NCBI GenBank assembly: GCA_033060915.1
Contig: CM065385.1
Coordinates: forward strand, 11,830,001 to 11,894,000
Origin: Euryodendron excelsum
Taxonomy: Eukaryota > Streptophyta > Magnoliopsida > Ericales > Pentaphylacaceae
Length of the DNA stretch: 64,000 nucleotides
Direction: 5' to 3'
Program-made: the position numbers and the translations under genes
The notes under the pieces: model-generated
Seen by the model: the letters and a program-made list of their open reading frames with translations, nothing else
What the model was told of the DNA's origin: nothing
Databases searched by the model: none
In this document: piece by piece, positions 34,241 through 46,030 of the stretch
How the letters are laid out: the number at the start of each line of letters is the position of its first letter
Position numbering within the stretch: position 1 is the first letter of the stretch

Positions 34241-35385
34241 ATTTTCCTTGCCTATAAAGATGAAATGCCAAAAAGAACACAAGTCGCAAGTTAGTGTTTG
34301 ATTTTAAAAAAGCTTTTGCGATGCATGTCCTAGAGATGTCCTTTCTTGTGAGGGAGACTAAACATAATGAGATAGGGTGTTTGCCCCTGTATGCAAATAT
34401 CTTACCGTCGAGTATGAACATATATTCATTTATTCATTTATTTGTGAAAAATAAAGAAGTACAATGAACTTTTGAGTTTAAATACAATGAAATGGAAACA
34501 TATTTTAATAGGGGAAAGGGGGACATTTTCCTTAAGACTTCCACCTTTCTACTTTTACATTTAAGATCCCAAATTACTCTTGAGTCTTCAGATTCGCCTT
34601 ATTTGAGTTTGATGTTGGGGAGATCATTGAGAGACCTTGCTAATTGATGGCCTCTTGTCTTCTTGGTAACCTTATCTACGTGAGCATAGAGGAAATGGGG
34701 CCCTTCTTTATGGGATGACTTGAAATGCATGCTATGAGTCCTTAGGGTTATGCGGGAACTCTTAGAATTTTGATAGGTTTTATGGAAGGGAGAGTGATCT
34801 TGGCGTCATTTTCTATGGTTTGATCATATGCACGAGAATGTAGTGACATGAGTTACTTTGGAACTCTACTGTTGAAATGGAATATTGAATGCATAAACAT
34901 GTATGCATAGAGTATAAAGAGAGAGAATGCAATTGTAAAGTAAATATGCATGGTTTATATGTAAGCATGAGGTTGAGGGTTTACTAATGCTTTCTAAGAA
35001 GGCTTGGTTCCCAGATCTTCAAACCTAGGCCCACTCCCTGAGGTGGTGCCATTATACGTTGGTGATCCGAACGGGGGAACTATCAAGAGGCCGTAGGTTA
35101 AGAAACTGACACAGCATCTACCCACAACTAATATACCATTCCCTATTCTAACTATAAGGGTCGTAACCAGGTAAAGAATGCAAGTATGCAAATGCAAGTG
35201 AACATACAGTGGGTGTGAAATTTTAAAAAATGGAGAAAATAGCCCAACAACTCACATACATCCTATTCATTCATGACATACATGGTAGTTAATATGACAT
35301 AAAATAAAAAAGTGAACAAAGGTCCACCTATGAAAATAAAGATGCAAAAAGTCAGTACTTGAATGACAAACTTAATGCAACCTTT
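34241..35385 (-). other. E0 5' leader remnant
   Basis: Clearly homologous to the E1 leader (19420-20700), including the AACACAAGTC(G/A)CAAGTTAGT stretch near 34276 and the 'GAGGTGGTGCCAT' block near 35040. No coding frame. The primer site and the LTR end are deleted at about 35385. Confidence 0.7.
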
Positions 35386-35558
35386 GGTTTTAGAAAACTT
35401 TCTCAAGAGAGGGTTTTTAAGAAAATAGGTTGTTTGGCAATCTTTGAAAAGATTTAAGCCCTTTTTGAAAAATAACTCTATTTTGATTTTTGAAAACAGT
35501 GATTCTAGGTTTGGAGCTTGTTTACATATAGGGAAGATGCACTAGGCTATCACCTTAT
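35386..35558 (-). mobile_element. E0: scrap of its 5' LTR
   Basis: Matches the LTR segment containing the 'GAGAGGGTTTTTAAGAAAA' and 'ACAGTGAT' motifs seen at about 21140-21300, then stops at the TGTCGC terminus of E3. About 250 bp of the LTR end are missing on one side, and the rest was displaced by E3. Confidence 0.65.
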
Positions 35559-37994
35559 TGTCGCACTCCATTTTTTTTTTTAACCAAGCTCTCTTGGCTC
35601 AGGAAAAAGAACAGTGCTCTCTTGTTAGAATTAGTTGTCATAGAAGGACAAATGCAATAGGGTTTGAATTTTTGAAATGAAATTTATTAGGGCTTTTTTG
35701 AAAAGGTCTTTGGAGTCGCCACCTAACATAATTAAAGATGTGTTAGGTCATCTACACCAAGTAAAACCCAAGGGTTAAACTTAGGTTTTGGAAAGTATTT
35801 TTGAAAGACATCCTCATGAGAGGGCTTTAGAAGGTAGGGTGGTTTGACAACCCTAAAAATGTGGAAAAGCACTTTTGAAAATTGACTCTAGTTTTGGTCT
35901 TTGAAACAAAAGTTCGTCAGTTCGGGGGTTGGTTACGTGTAGGGAAGATGTCCTAAGACTATCACCCTATCCTGCCATTAGGGTACCTATATGTCTATTC
36001 ACCTTTTACTCACCTAATTATGACTCACCAGTTACCTATGTTTAATGCTATCCACTTATAAAACATTTGAAAACAAAGTTTGAAAGAGAGTTTGAAAAAT
36101 GGAATTGAGTTTGAAAAATGGTTATGCAATTGAGAATTTAAAAAGGGTTGTGGAATTGAAAATTTGAAAAAGGTTGTGACCACACCCCATGAAGGATTAC
36201 CTATGTACCTCTTTAAAGAGGATCAGGTCAACCGTAGTTCGGACAAGAGTCCGAAAGAGTTGAAATTTTGAAATGGGTTTCTATTTCTAGAAAATTTCTA
36301 TTTTTAGAAAGTTTTCTTTTTAGGAAAGTTTGACTTTGAAAGATTTCCTTTCTAGGAAGATTGAATTTGGAAATGTTTCCTTGATTTGAAAAGATTATGA
36401 TGGGATTTGAAAAGATTTGATTTGATTTGAAAAGATTAGATTTAAAAAGATTTTATTTGAGAAGATTTTATTTCCTTTTCGGAGAAGATTTGTTTTGTTT
36501 TTTTAAAAAAGATTTGATTTGTTTCCTTTCGGAAATACTTGAAAAGATTTGGAAGATTTGAAAGGGTTTGAAAAGATTTGGAAATGTTTTGTTTCCTATT
36601 TGGAAAAAGATTTGACTTGCTTGAAAAAGGTAAGTTTGGATTGTTTTCAAAATTGGAGGAGTTGATTTGGGGTATAAATTTGGAAGGTTTGAAAAAGAAG
36701 TGATTTGAGGGATTTGAAATAGAAGGTTTTGATTTGAATGATTTTAAAATGAAAGGTTTGAACAGGAAAGGTTTGATTGATTTGGAAATTGAGGATTTTG
36801 AGGGTTTTGAAAAATGTATCATTTTGGTTTAAAAATGGAAGGTTTCTAAGTTGGCAAAAACGGGATTTTCCTAGGATTGGATTTCTAGGGTTTGACAAAC
36901 ACCAATTTTGTAAATGGTTCGAAAAATGAGTTTTTAAAAATATGTTTTAGGGTTGTAAGCCCTAAATTGGATTTTAGACATCGAAATGAATATTGTACTT
37001 TGCCTAAAGCCATTATAGCCATTAAAAGGTAAGAATCATTTTAGGCTCATGACTTGAAAAACAGCAAAGGGCTGAGGCAAAAAATATAGACCTTTTCGGG
37101 TCGTTTTGAATGTCACACGTTTCCCGAGACAACCTTAGTCATGGAATAACTAAGATCATTTTGGGATTGTGTTTTTTTTTTTTTAGAAGAAAACAATATA
37201 GGCTATTAGAAGCCATTTCAAATGTCACATTTTTCTAGGAAAACCCTAACCACGAAAGGGTTAGGATCAACCTAGAATTGTGGTTTTTAGAAAGCAACTT
37301 TGAAATAAGTTTTTAGGGATAAAGAGATGAAAAAAAATGAAAATCTATGGCAATGATAATAACGGCATGAATTATACAAGGCTAGGTATCACCATAATGC
37401 AAGAGGGCCTTCAGGTCATGCCATGAGATAAGTGAAAGTCAAGAAGGAAGTCTCGATCGGTAGTCCCCTCTCGTCCACTCTCAACATGGACTTAGCATCC
37501 TCTTGTTTTACGCATGCAAGAAAGGGGGGTTTTAGAAGATGGGGGTTAAAAATGAGAAGAACCCAAGTGGATTCGGAGGAAGAAGAGAGAGTGGGGAATA
37601 CGGAAAGCTAAATGGAGAATTACCTTGTCTCATTTCTTTTTTCTTTAATGGAGGCTCGGGCCTTGGACTTGAGAAGACGTAGGGAGCTTCCAAGTAACGG
37701 GGCAGACCTTCGATGGAGCTCAGAGGCTAAGGCTTCGGAGCTTCGCGCTAGGGCTTAGCCAATAGAACTTCGAGAGAGGTTTTGGTTCGAAAAGGAAAGT
37801 GTCGGACGGTGGGGCCCTACCAGATATATAAGGGAATACTTTGGAAAGTGCCTTAGAGGTTGCAAGTTTGATTCCCAGAGCCGGTGTCATTGAAGAGAGT
37901 GACCAGATAGTGGTCACCTCATCCCGGGAACTCTAGGGTTGACCAAGATTGACCGGGGTTCATTGGGTTGACCAGAGTTGACTGGGGTCGACTA

Positions 37995-37999
37995 GGATT
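37995..37999. repeat. Target duplication GGATT, left of solo LTR D
   Basis: GGATT at 37995-37999 matches GGATT at 43097-43101 exactly. Confidence 0.92.
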
Positions 38000-40900
38000 T
38001 GTCGCGCCCAGATTTTTCGCACTCGAGGAATACTCACACAAGTGGGAAAAATGCTGTACTCTCTCGTTAGAACTCACCCTCCTAGAAGAATGAGTGCGAC
38101 TAGGTTTGAATTGAAAACAGGTTTAAATAAAGGGCTTTTGAAAAACATTTGCAGTCGCCACCTAACTTAATTAAGGTGAGTTAGGTCACCTAAAAACTAA
38201 GCATAATCCGAAAACTACACTTAGGGTTTTTGAAAAACTGATTTGAAAATATCTCCTCGAGAGAGGGTTTTTAACAAAACAGGTTGTTTGGCAACCTTTG
38301 GAAAACATTTAGCCCTTTTTGAAAAATAACTCCGTTTTTGGTCTTTGAAAACAGTGATTCTAAGTTCGGAGGTTGGTTACGTGTAGGGAAGACGCACTAA
38401 GCTATCACCCTACCCCGCCCTTTCGGTACCTAGATGTCAATCTACCCTAGATTCACCTATGAGAGTCTTTAATTAACCCATGTCCAATCCTATCCACTTT
38501 TGAAAAACAACGTTTAGAAAAACATGATGCATGATATGCAAGTGCAATAGAAAAGAATTGAAAAATAGATTTGAAAAGAGATGGATTTGAAATTGATTTG
38601 GTTTGAAAATAGATTTGAAATTGGAAAGTTTGAGAAATTTGGAAATAGAAATTTGAAAATAGAAAGTTTGAAAGTAGATGGAAATTTGAGATTTGAAAAG
38701 ATTTTGAAAACCACACCCATGAGGGTGGAATTGAAAGTTTGAAAAGTATTGTGACCGCACCTATGAAGGTTGCCTACGTATCCCTTTGGGGGAATCAGGT
38801 CAGTCGTAGTTCGGACAAGAGTCCGATTGAAAATAGATTGATTTGAAGAGAGAGAATGGATTGGAAGAAAGAGATTGAATTGAAAATTGGATTTGATTTG
38901 AGATTACAAAAAAAAAGAGATTGGAATTTGAAATTTTGGAAAAGAATGGGCTTTGATTTGAAAAGGTAGATTTGGACTTGTTTTGAAAAAGAGAAGGTTT
39001 AGAAAACTTAGACTTAAGAAAGATAGGAGACCTAGGAAAGACTTGAGATTAAGAAAGATTGGATTGGAATGTTGGATTTGGAAAGATCTTGAAAGATTTG
39101 GAAACTTGGAATTTAGGAAAAATTTAGATTAGGAAAGTTTCGAATTTAGGAAAATGTCATTTTTGGAAAGTTTGAAATTAGGAAAGTTAGAATTAGGAAA
39201 GGTTTGAATTAAGAAAGTTTTGAATTTTGAAATGTTTGAAAAAGGGAAGTTTTGAATTTGGAAAGTTTTGAAAACAAGGAAGTTTTGAAAATAAGAAAGT
39301 TTTGTTTTAGGAAGGGTTTGAAAAAGAAAATTTTTCAGTTTAGGAAATGTTTGAATTAAGAAAGTTTCGACTTAAGAAAGTCTTAAATTAAGAAAGCTTT
39401 GAGTTTAGAAAAGTCTTAGATTTGGAAAGATGTTGAAGTTTTGAAAAGTTTAGAGTTTAGAAAGTTTCAAATTTAGAAAGCTTAGAATTTTAGAAAGATT
39501 TGAAATTTAGAAAGTTTAGGATTTAGAAAGTTTTAGAGTTTGAATTTTAGAAAGTCTTGAAATTAGGAAAGGCTTGAATTTAGGAAAGATTTGGATTTGG
39601 AAAGTTAAGATTTAGAAAGGGGGTTAAATTAGGAAAGGGTTGAATTTTAGAATTTTAGGAAAGATTTTTATGTTCAAGTTTTTGGAAACTTAAGATTTAG
39701 GAAAGTGAAGGATTAGGAATAATTTGAATTAGGAAAGAGTTGGATTTTAAAATTTAAGGAAAGATTTAAAGTTTAAACCTAGGAAACTTATGGTTTAGGA
39801 AGGAATTGAATTAAGAAATGTTTGGATTAGGAAGGGATTGGATTTGGTTTCTAAAAGAGAAAGGTTGGATTTTGTTTCCAAAAACGGAGGACGGGATCTA
39901 GTTTCCTAAACGGGGAGATTGAATTTGGTATCCTAAAGGGGAGACAAGATTTGGGAAGGATTTGGAAAAGGAGATTCTAGAAACCCTAGATTTGGAAAAT
40001 TATAGTTTTGATGTAGAAAATAGGTTTTGGAAACATGTATAGCTTTGATGTAGAAAACAAAAGATTTAGAAAACCTAGGTTTGGGGCAAAGTTTGAAAAC
40101 CATGTTTTTGGGAAGAAAATTTAGGGTTTCCTAATTGTGAGTTCTAGGGCTTGGCTTGGGCTCTAAGGAAAAGGGATTTTAGAAAGTGCGTTTTTGGAAA
40201 CGAAGGTTTTCTACAAAGGAATCCTAGGGAGGAACTTTTGGAAAGTGAATTTGAAGAGGGAGTTTTTGGAAAAAGATTTTAAAGAGAAGGAGTTTTGGAA
40301 AGTGCGTTTTTAGAAACGTAGATTTTGGAAAGAAGATCCTAGAGGAGAGTTTCTAGAAGGAAAATTTTGGAAAAGAGAGTTTTTGGAAAGATTTTTAGAG
40401 AGCGTTTTTGGAAAGTATAAAAACATCTCACTTTTCTAAAGCGATTCTAGCCATAAGAGGACTAGAACCACTTTAAGAAAGTGGTTTTGAAAACAAGGTT
40501 TGAAAATATAGACCAAAATGTCACTTTTAATATAACACTTTCCTAAAGCAACCCTAGCCATGGAAAAGCTAGAATCACACTAGAATTGTGGTTTTGAAAA
40601 CAAGTTTTTGAAAAAGAGATTTTGATGTAATTTTGAAAACAAGTTTGAAAACGATTTTGAAAACGATTTTGAAAACAACTTTGAAAACGAATTTTGGAAG
40701 ATGCAAGATTATGATATGCACAATGAAATTTGGGGTCGTGAACATACAAGGTTAAGGCTTCACCACATAATCAAGGGGGCCGGACCCACGTGGTCTTTGG
40801 TTAGACTAGAAGAAAGCCCCCGACACGGTGACTCTCCAATAGCCCAATCCTACACATGGACTGGGAATCCCCTTGTTTCAAGCATGCAAAGAAAGGGGGG

Positions 40901-41309
40901 GGGGAAGAGATGGGGGATTAAAATAGAGAAAACCCTAGTGGGTTGGAGAGAGAAGAGAGAGGGGGAAATACAGAAAATTAAAGAGAAAGCCTACCGTATG
41001 TCTTCTTTATTTTACACGCCGTGCAGTCTTCGGTCTTCGGTCTCTGTCTTGATTTTCACCTTCAGTCCTCAAGGGTTGTCTTCAAGCTTTGGATGGCAGC
41101 TCTTCAAGTCTTCAAAGGATGGTTGAAGGCTAGTGTATGAGTGTATGGGGGAGTGTATGAGTGTATAGGAGGCTAAGGTTTGTGTATAGTGGCTAGGGTT
41201 TGGAAAACCTAGGGAGGCTAGGGTTTAGGAGATACTCGAGCTCTGTATATCGAAATATAGGATTCTTAGGTTAAGTTTGCAGATCCCTTTCATGTTGAAT
41301 GAGGCTCTA

Positions 41310-41317
41310 TATTTATA
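41310..41317 (-). promoter_or_regulatory. TATA box, solo LTR D
   Basis: Minus-strand TATAAATA (extended TATAAATATA), in the conserved place next to the palindromes. Confidence 0.7.
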
Positions 41318-41332
41318 GAGGGAGGACAAACC

Positions 41333-41431
41333 TGTCGCCTGTTGCAGCGGCGTCAGGGCAAACTTTACACTGGCGCCACTAGGAGTGGCGCCAGGCCATT
41401 TTTTGGCTTGGCGCCACTACTAGTGGCGCCA
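41333..41431. promoter_or_regulatory. GGCGCC palindrome triplet, 38-bp spacing (solo LTR D)
   Basis: Units begin at 41333 (decayed arms), 41371 and 41409. The latter two keep full TGGCGCC/GGCGCC arms. Confidence 0.8.
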
Positions 41432-42249
41432 ATCAATTAGGAAAGATTTAAGGTCGGCAAGCAACGTATCTTTGACTAGATTTGGGCGCCTGTACTAGTG
41501 ACTACGATGTAAACTTTAGCCTGGCTTCACTAGGAGTGACTCCGGAAAGTCCGGGAATGATTTGGGAGAGCCGGGAATGACCCGGAAGGCTGGAAAGGAG
41601 CAGTAACACTTAAAATAGTGTCCTGGTGGTATTTGACTCGAAAAATGGGTACGAGATGTGTCGGAAGGGTTGACCGGGGCTTTAGGGGCAAAACGGTCAA
41701 TCGGATCGGGAAGTTGCAGGGACATACTCAGACTATTCCGAAAGAAGACTTGGGATCTGGAAACATTATTCAGAATGTTCCCAGAGGTTTCCGGTTTGAT
41801 TCCCAGGGCCGGCGTGGTCGGAAAAGGAGACCGGCCTACTAGGGGCAAAATGGTCATTTCGCACCGGGTTGGCTGGAACTGACTCGGAATGATCTGGAAA
41901 GGTATGGAGAGGTTGAGAATACTATAAAGAGTAGTCTCAAGAGGTTACCGGTTTGATACCCAGAGCCGGTGTGGTCGAAAAAGGAAACCGGCCCACCAGG
42001 GGCAAAATAGTCATTTTGTACCAGGTTGGCCGGAACTGACTCGGAATGATCCGGAAAGGTAAAGGAAGGTTGAGAATACTATAAAGTATTCTTGGGATAT
42101 TACCGGTTTGATACCCAGAGCCGGTGTGGTTCCCGGGGCATTCGGATGCTTAGGGGCAAAATGGTCATCTTGACCGGAAAGTCTCGAAAGGGTAGTTTGG
42201 TCATTTTTCACCGAAGTGGGCTAACAGACATTGGTGTTGACTAGGGTTT

Positions 42250-42870
42250 TCAGTGTTTCCGCCACTCTAACGGCGGTCGTTGTGACACAGGGGTTTGTTG
42301 CCAATTCCCTATATCAACCTATTTGTGAGTATTTCCGCTACTCTAACGGTCTTTGTGAGTATTTCCGCTACTCTAACGGTTTTTGTGAGTATTTCCGCTA
42401 CTCTAACGGTTTTATGAGTATTTTCGCTACTCTAACGGTTTTATGAGTAGTTTTGCTACTCGGACCGTCTCGAGGAATAAACTGTCTTGAGAGAGGGATT
42501 GGAAAGGGGTCTTATCATCTCCGAAGAGACGTGCCTGGATTGGAACCGTCTCGAGGAATAAACTGTCTTGAGAGAGGGATTGGAAAGGAGTCTTACCGTC
42601 TCCGAGGAGACGTGCCTAGATTGTGAGTGTTTCCGCCACTCTAACAGTTTTGTGAGTAGTTTCGCTGCTCGGACCGTCTCAAGGAATAAACTGTCTCGAG
42701 AGAGGTATTGGAAAGGGGTCTTACCATCTCCAAAGAGACATGCCTGGATTGTGAGTGTTTCCGCCACTCTAACGGTTTTGTGAGTATTTCCGCTACTCTA
42801 AAGGTTTTGTGAGTATTTCCGCTACTCTAACGGTTTTGTGAGTAGTTTCGCTACTCGGACCGTCTCGAGG
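42250..42870. repeat. 29-bp TCTAACGG array (solo LTR D)
   Basis: Consecutive GAGTATTTCCGCTACTC plus TAACGG units around 42330-42440, then units with CTCGAG/CTTGAG and GAGACG stems, then more TAACGG units to about 42850. Confidence 0.8.
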
Positions 42871-43096
42871 AATAAACTGTCTCGAGAGAGGGATTAGAAT
42901 TGGAAAGGAAAGGACAATGCCCCTAAGGGCACTTTGGTCATTTTGCCTCTATTTGGGCCTGACAGGCCCGTGAAGCGATGGAAAGATGGAATTTGGACCT
43001 AGAGAATTGGATTCGATTGGAATATGTCCACAATGACTTGAAAACAAGTCTGGACAGAGTGTAGACTGCCGAGCGGTCAAAAAGAGGGTGCTGACA

Positions 43097-43101
43097 GGAT
43101 T
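43097..43101. repeat. Target duplication GGATT, right of solo LTR D
   Basis: Identical to 37995-37999. Confidence 0.92.
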
Positions 43102-44147
43102 GACTAGAGTTGATTGGTGTTAACCAGAGTTGACTGGGGTTTACCAAAGTTAATTGGGAGATTGCTGATTTAATACCTAAAGCTAGTGTGGTTTCCTAGG
43201 GCATTTGGATGCCAAGGAGCAAAATGGTCATTTTGATCGGGAACCTTCAAGAAAGGACCGAGGTTGACTGGATGGCACTGGACATGCCAGACAATCTAGG
43301 GACGGCCTTAAAAGGTGGTCTTACCATTCTGAGGACTTGGTACTTTGTCAAAGAACATACCGGACTCACTAGGGCCAAAATGGTCATTTTTCATTGGGAC
43401 GGGCTAGCAGGCGTCGGTGTTGACTGGTTTGGATCTGGTCTGGACTTTTGTCTAAGGAATTGGTACTTTCTAGATAAACAGGTTTGAAAGGGTCTTACCA
43501 CCTTAAGGGATAAACTTTCTTGAAGGTCATGCCGAACTTGGACGGTCTTCCGTTCTTGAGGGGTTTATGATTTCTCAAGGACGTGCCAGACTTGGATGGT
43601 CTTCCATTTATGAGGGGTTTGTGCTTTCTTAAGGATGTGCTGGACTTGGACGGTCTTCCGTTCTTAATTGGTTTGTGCTTTCTCAAGAAACGTGTCAAAC
43701 TAACGAACATTCTATATTGGCGGGCTAGCAGGCGCTAGAAATGAACCTCTCTTTCATCTCGGGGACTTAAGTACTTTTCGGAGATGAGTACGAAAGGGGC
43801 TTTATCAATTTGGGGAATAAACTTTCTCGGTGATTATGCCATACTAGGTTGAATGGTTTTACTGTCAATAAGGGATTAACTTTCTTGAATGACGGGACTA
43901 TTGCATTGACTTTGAATTTGGATGGACTTATCGTTTTATGAAATACATGCCCGACTAGATTGGATTGACTAATGCATGAGGGACATTCTAGTCATTTTGC
44001 CTCTATTGAGCCTAGTGGGCCCGTGAAGCGGTTGATAGATCAGATTGGATTTAGAAAGCTAGTTTGGGCTTGAGTATGCTTGTGTTGGTTTGTAAGTGGT
44101 TCTGGTTGGGCTGAAGATCGCCAAGTGGCCAAAATAGGGTGCTAACA

Positions 44148-44167
44148 GCTGCCCCTCTTTTTTTGTC
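44148..44167 (-). other. Polypurine tract of E3
   Basis: Minus strand GACAAAAAAAGAGGGGCAGC directly precedes the LTR start TGTTAGCACC. It differs from the E1 and E2 tracts by one base. Confidence 0.85.
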
Positions 44168-44344
44168 TTTACTTGTTGAAGGCAAAAAACTATAAAGTAA
44201 GTACCTAATGAAGGTCGCGAGGCGGTCGGAGGGGCTGGAGGTTTGAAATTTTGAAAATTGGAGGTTGAAGCTTAAAAATGAGGTTAAGAGGCCATTTAAA
44301 ACTGGTTTTGTCGGGCAAAAGGCCGAGGCGAGCGCAGCTTGGCT

Positions 44345-44405
44345 ATGTGCCACTTAGAGTGGCGTCAGGCTTGGGTTTCATCTTACGCCACTAGAAGTGG
44401 CACAT
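44345..44405. promoter_or_regulatory. Two degenerate GGCGCC-type palindromes, 38-bp spacing (E3 internal)
   Basis: Centred units beginning at 44345 and 44383, with GTGCCACTTAGAGTGGCG and ACGCCACTAGAAGTGGCAC cores. The register equals that of the LTR triplets although E3 is another LTR family. The location, just inside the polypurine tract and upstream of the antisense gene, equals that in E1. Confidence 0.7.
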
Positions 44406-45169
44406 TGCTTGCGGGATTTCATAAAACAACAGCTACGAGTTTGAGGGTTTTTGCTTAGTTTTGTGCCATTTTTGGGATCTCTCTCCAAAACTCTTTGGGG
44501 AATTTTGCTTAGGCGTTGTTGGGAGGAGTTTGTGGAACACTGGGGAGTTACCGGAAAGTGACGTCACCACCGGAAAGTCGTCGAAGAAGAAAAAATCGCC
44601 GAAAAAAATTGCCATGTTTTAGCGAAAGTGGTTTCTTGTAGGCTTGGAAAAACTAGTGATTTGGGCACTCGGTAACACATTTTTTTGCAATGTTTTTGTT
44701 TAGGATGTCTTAGAAAAATGTTTTGAATAATCGTGTGAAGTTTCATAATTTTTTGAAAACAATTGTATTTTTTGATTTTTTAAAAATTAAAAAAAAGGTT
44801 GAAAATTTGAAAAATTGAGAAATAAATCTTGGGGTGTTGGATTACTGTTAGAAAATTCTAGAAATATTTTGAAAAGTTTTGTTTATATTTTTGGAAAACT
44901 TGTGAACTTTTTTGAAGGTGTTTAAAAGAAAACAAAAGGTCGTAAAATAGCCTCAGGAAAGAAAAATTGGTATTTGCCCGTCTGTGCCCTGTGTTGGGCA
45001 AGTGGCGAGGTATTACATGTTTGGTAGCATTGTGAGTTTGTGGTTGTGTGTTGCTGTAGAGGTCTTTTATAAATGGGACTTTGCCGGATTGTTTAAAAAG
45101 TTTGGCATTTGGAATTTTTATGGAAAAAAACGTTTAGGGAAACTTTAAAAAGGGTTCTTTAGAATAGGG

Positions 45170-45340
45170 AGAGGGATAGGCTTTTAAAGGAAAATCCTTA
45201 GAAACTATAGAACCAGGACTTTTGAGGGAAAGTCCTAAGAAACCATAGGACCTGGGGTTTTGAAGGAAAGCTCTAAGAAACCATAGGACCTAGGCTTTTA
45301 AGGAAAAGCCTTAAGAAACCATGCTTTTTTTAGAGAGGAA
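45170..45340. repeat. About 50-bp tandem repeat, 3-4 copies
   Basis: Repeated 'AAGAAACCATAGGACC' segments separated by 'TTTTGA/AAGGAAAG' spacers inside the E3 leader/intron. Confidence 0.65.
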
Positions 45341-45414
45341 AGCTTTTTGAAAACCTAGGCTTTGGGCTTAGGTTGGTGAACTTTTTGAGGAAAATGTTAG
45401 AAAACTGAGTAATT

Positions 45415-45905
45415 TTGAAAAGAACTTTTTTTTTTAAGGATGAAAAGTTTATAAAACCAGTTTGATTTTGAAAACAACTTTTTGAGGGTTAAAAGTTTAG
45501 AAAACCAGTATTGAAATTGAAGCCAACTTTTTTAAGATAAAAGTTTTTAGAAAATCGGCAATTAAAATTGAAACCAACCTTCTTTAGGAGGAAAACTTTA
45601 GAAACCAAGATTGAAATTGGAACCAACTTTTTCGAGGATAAAAGTTTAGAAAACCGGGAATGAAATTGAAACCTACTTTTTTTGAGGATAAAAATTTAGA
45701 AAATCGGCAATGATTTTGAAATCAACTTTTTGAGGATAAACAGTTTAGAAAATCGAGATTGAAATTGAAACCAACTTTTTTTAAGACAAAAAGTATAGAA
45801 AACTGGAATCAAAATTGAAACCAACTTTTTTGAGGACAAAAAGTTTAGAAATTGAAATTGAAACCAACTTTTTTGAAGATAAAAAGTTTAGAAAATCGAG
45901 AATGT
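45415..45905. repeat. About 52-bp tandem repeat, 9-10 copies
   Basis: Units of the form ACCAACTTTTTTGAGGATAA then AAGTTTAGAAAA then TCG.GAATGAAATTGAA, diverged by substitutions and small indels. They lie in the putative intron of the antisense gene in E3. E1 lacks the array at the matching place. Confidence 0.75.
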
Positions 45906-46030
45906 TGAGAAACTATTTGGGAAACTTGAGACATTTCCTATCCTTGTCCCTCTATCTTTTTTTCTGCATTCTTTTCTTTTCTCATATTGCTAACTGATAG
46001 ATCTTAACATATTTCTTTTCTTTTCCTAGG

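Larger units (their letters stand above)
38000..43096 (-). mobile_element. Solo LTR D (5097 bp)
   Basis: Starts TGTCAGCACCC at 43096 and ends TGGGCGCGACA at 38000. A perfect GGATT duplication lies on both sides, with E3 LTR sequence continuing outside. It carries the full LTR layout: activator array 42250-42870, palindromes 41333-41431, TATA 41310-41317, pyrimidine-rich tract 38830-40430. There is no internal region, so it is a solo LTR. Confidence 0.93.
35559..44147 (-). mobile_element. 3' LTR of E3 (about 3.5 kb, split by solo LTR D)
   Basis: Starts TGTTAGCACCC at 44147 directly after a polypurine tract and ends GGAGTGCGACA at 35559, on the minus strand. Excluding LTR D and one duplication copy it is 3487 bp. 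It is a different family from the TGTAAG...GCGCGACA LTRs but shares overall layout and some leader blocks. The candidate duplication before it is CTTAT at 35554-35558. Noteworthy are the GACT-rich repeats near 37930-37990 and 43097-43150 flanking the D insertion. Confidence 0.75.
44406..46030 (+). other. E3 leader/intron region upstream of the antisense gene
   Basis: No coding frame. Homology to the E1 intron is visible (for example 'CTTAGAAAAATG' and 'TTTTTTGAAAAC' blocks, and 'GGGACT(T/C)TGCCG' near 45075). It ends in TTTTCTTTTCCTAG/GATGGC at 46029/46030, a strong plant 3' splice site directly before the ATG. A donor is less obvious, with GGTAAC near 44670 as a candidate. Confidence 0.5.
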
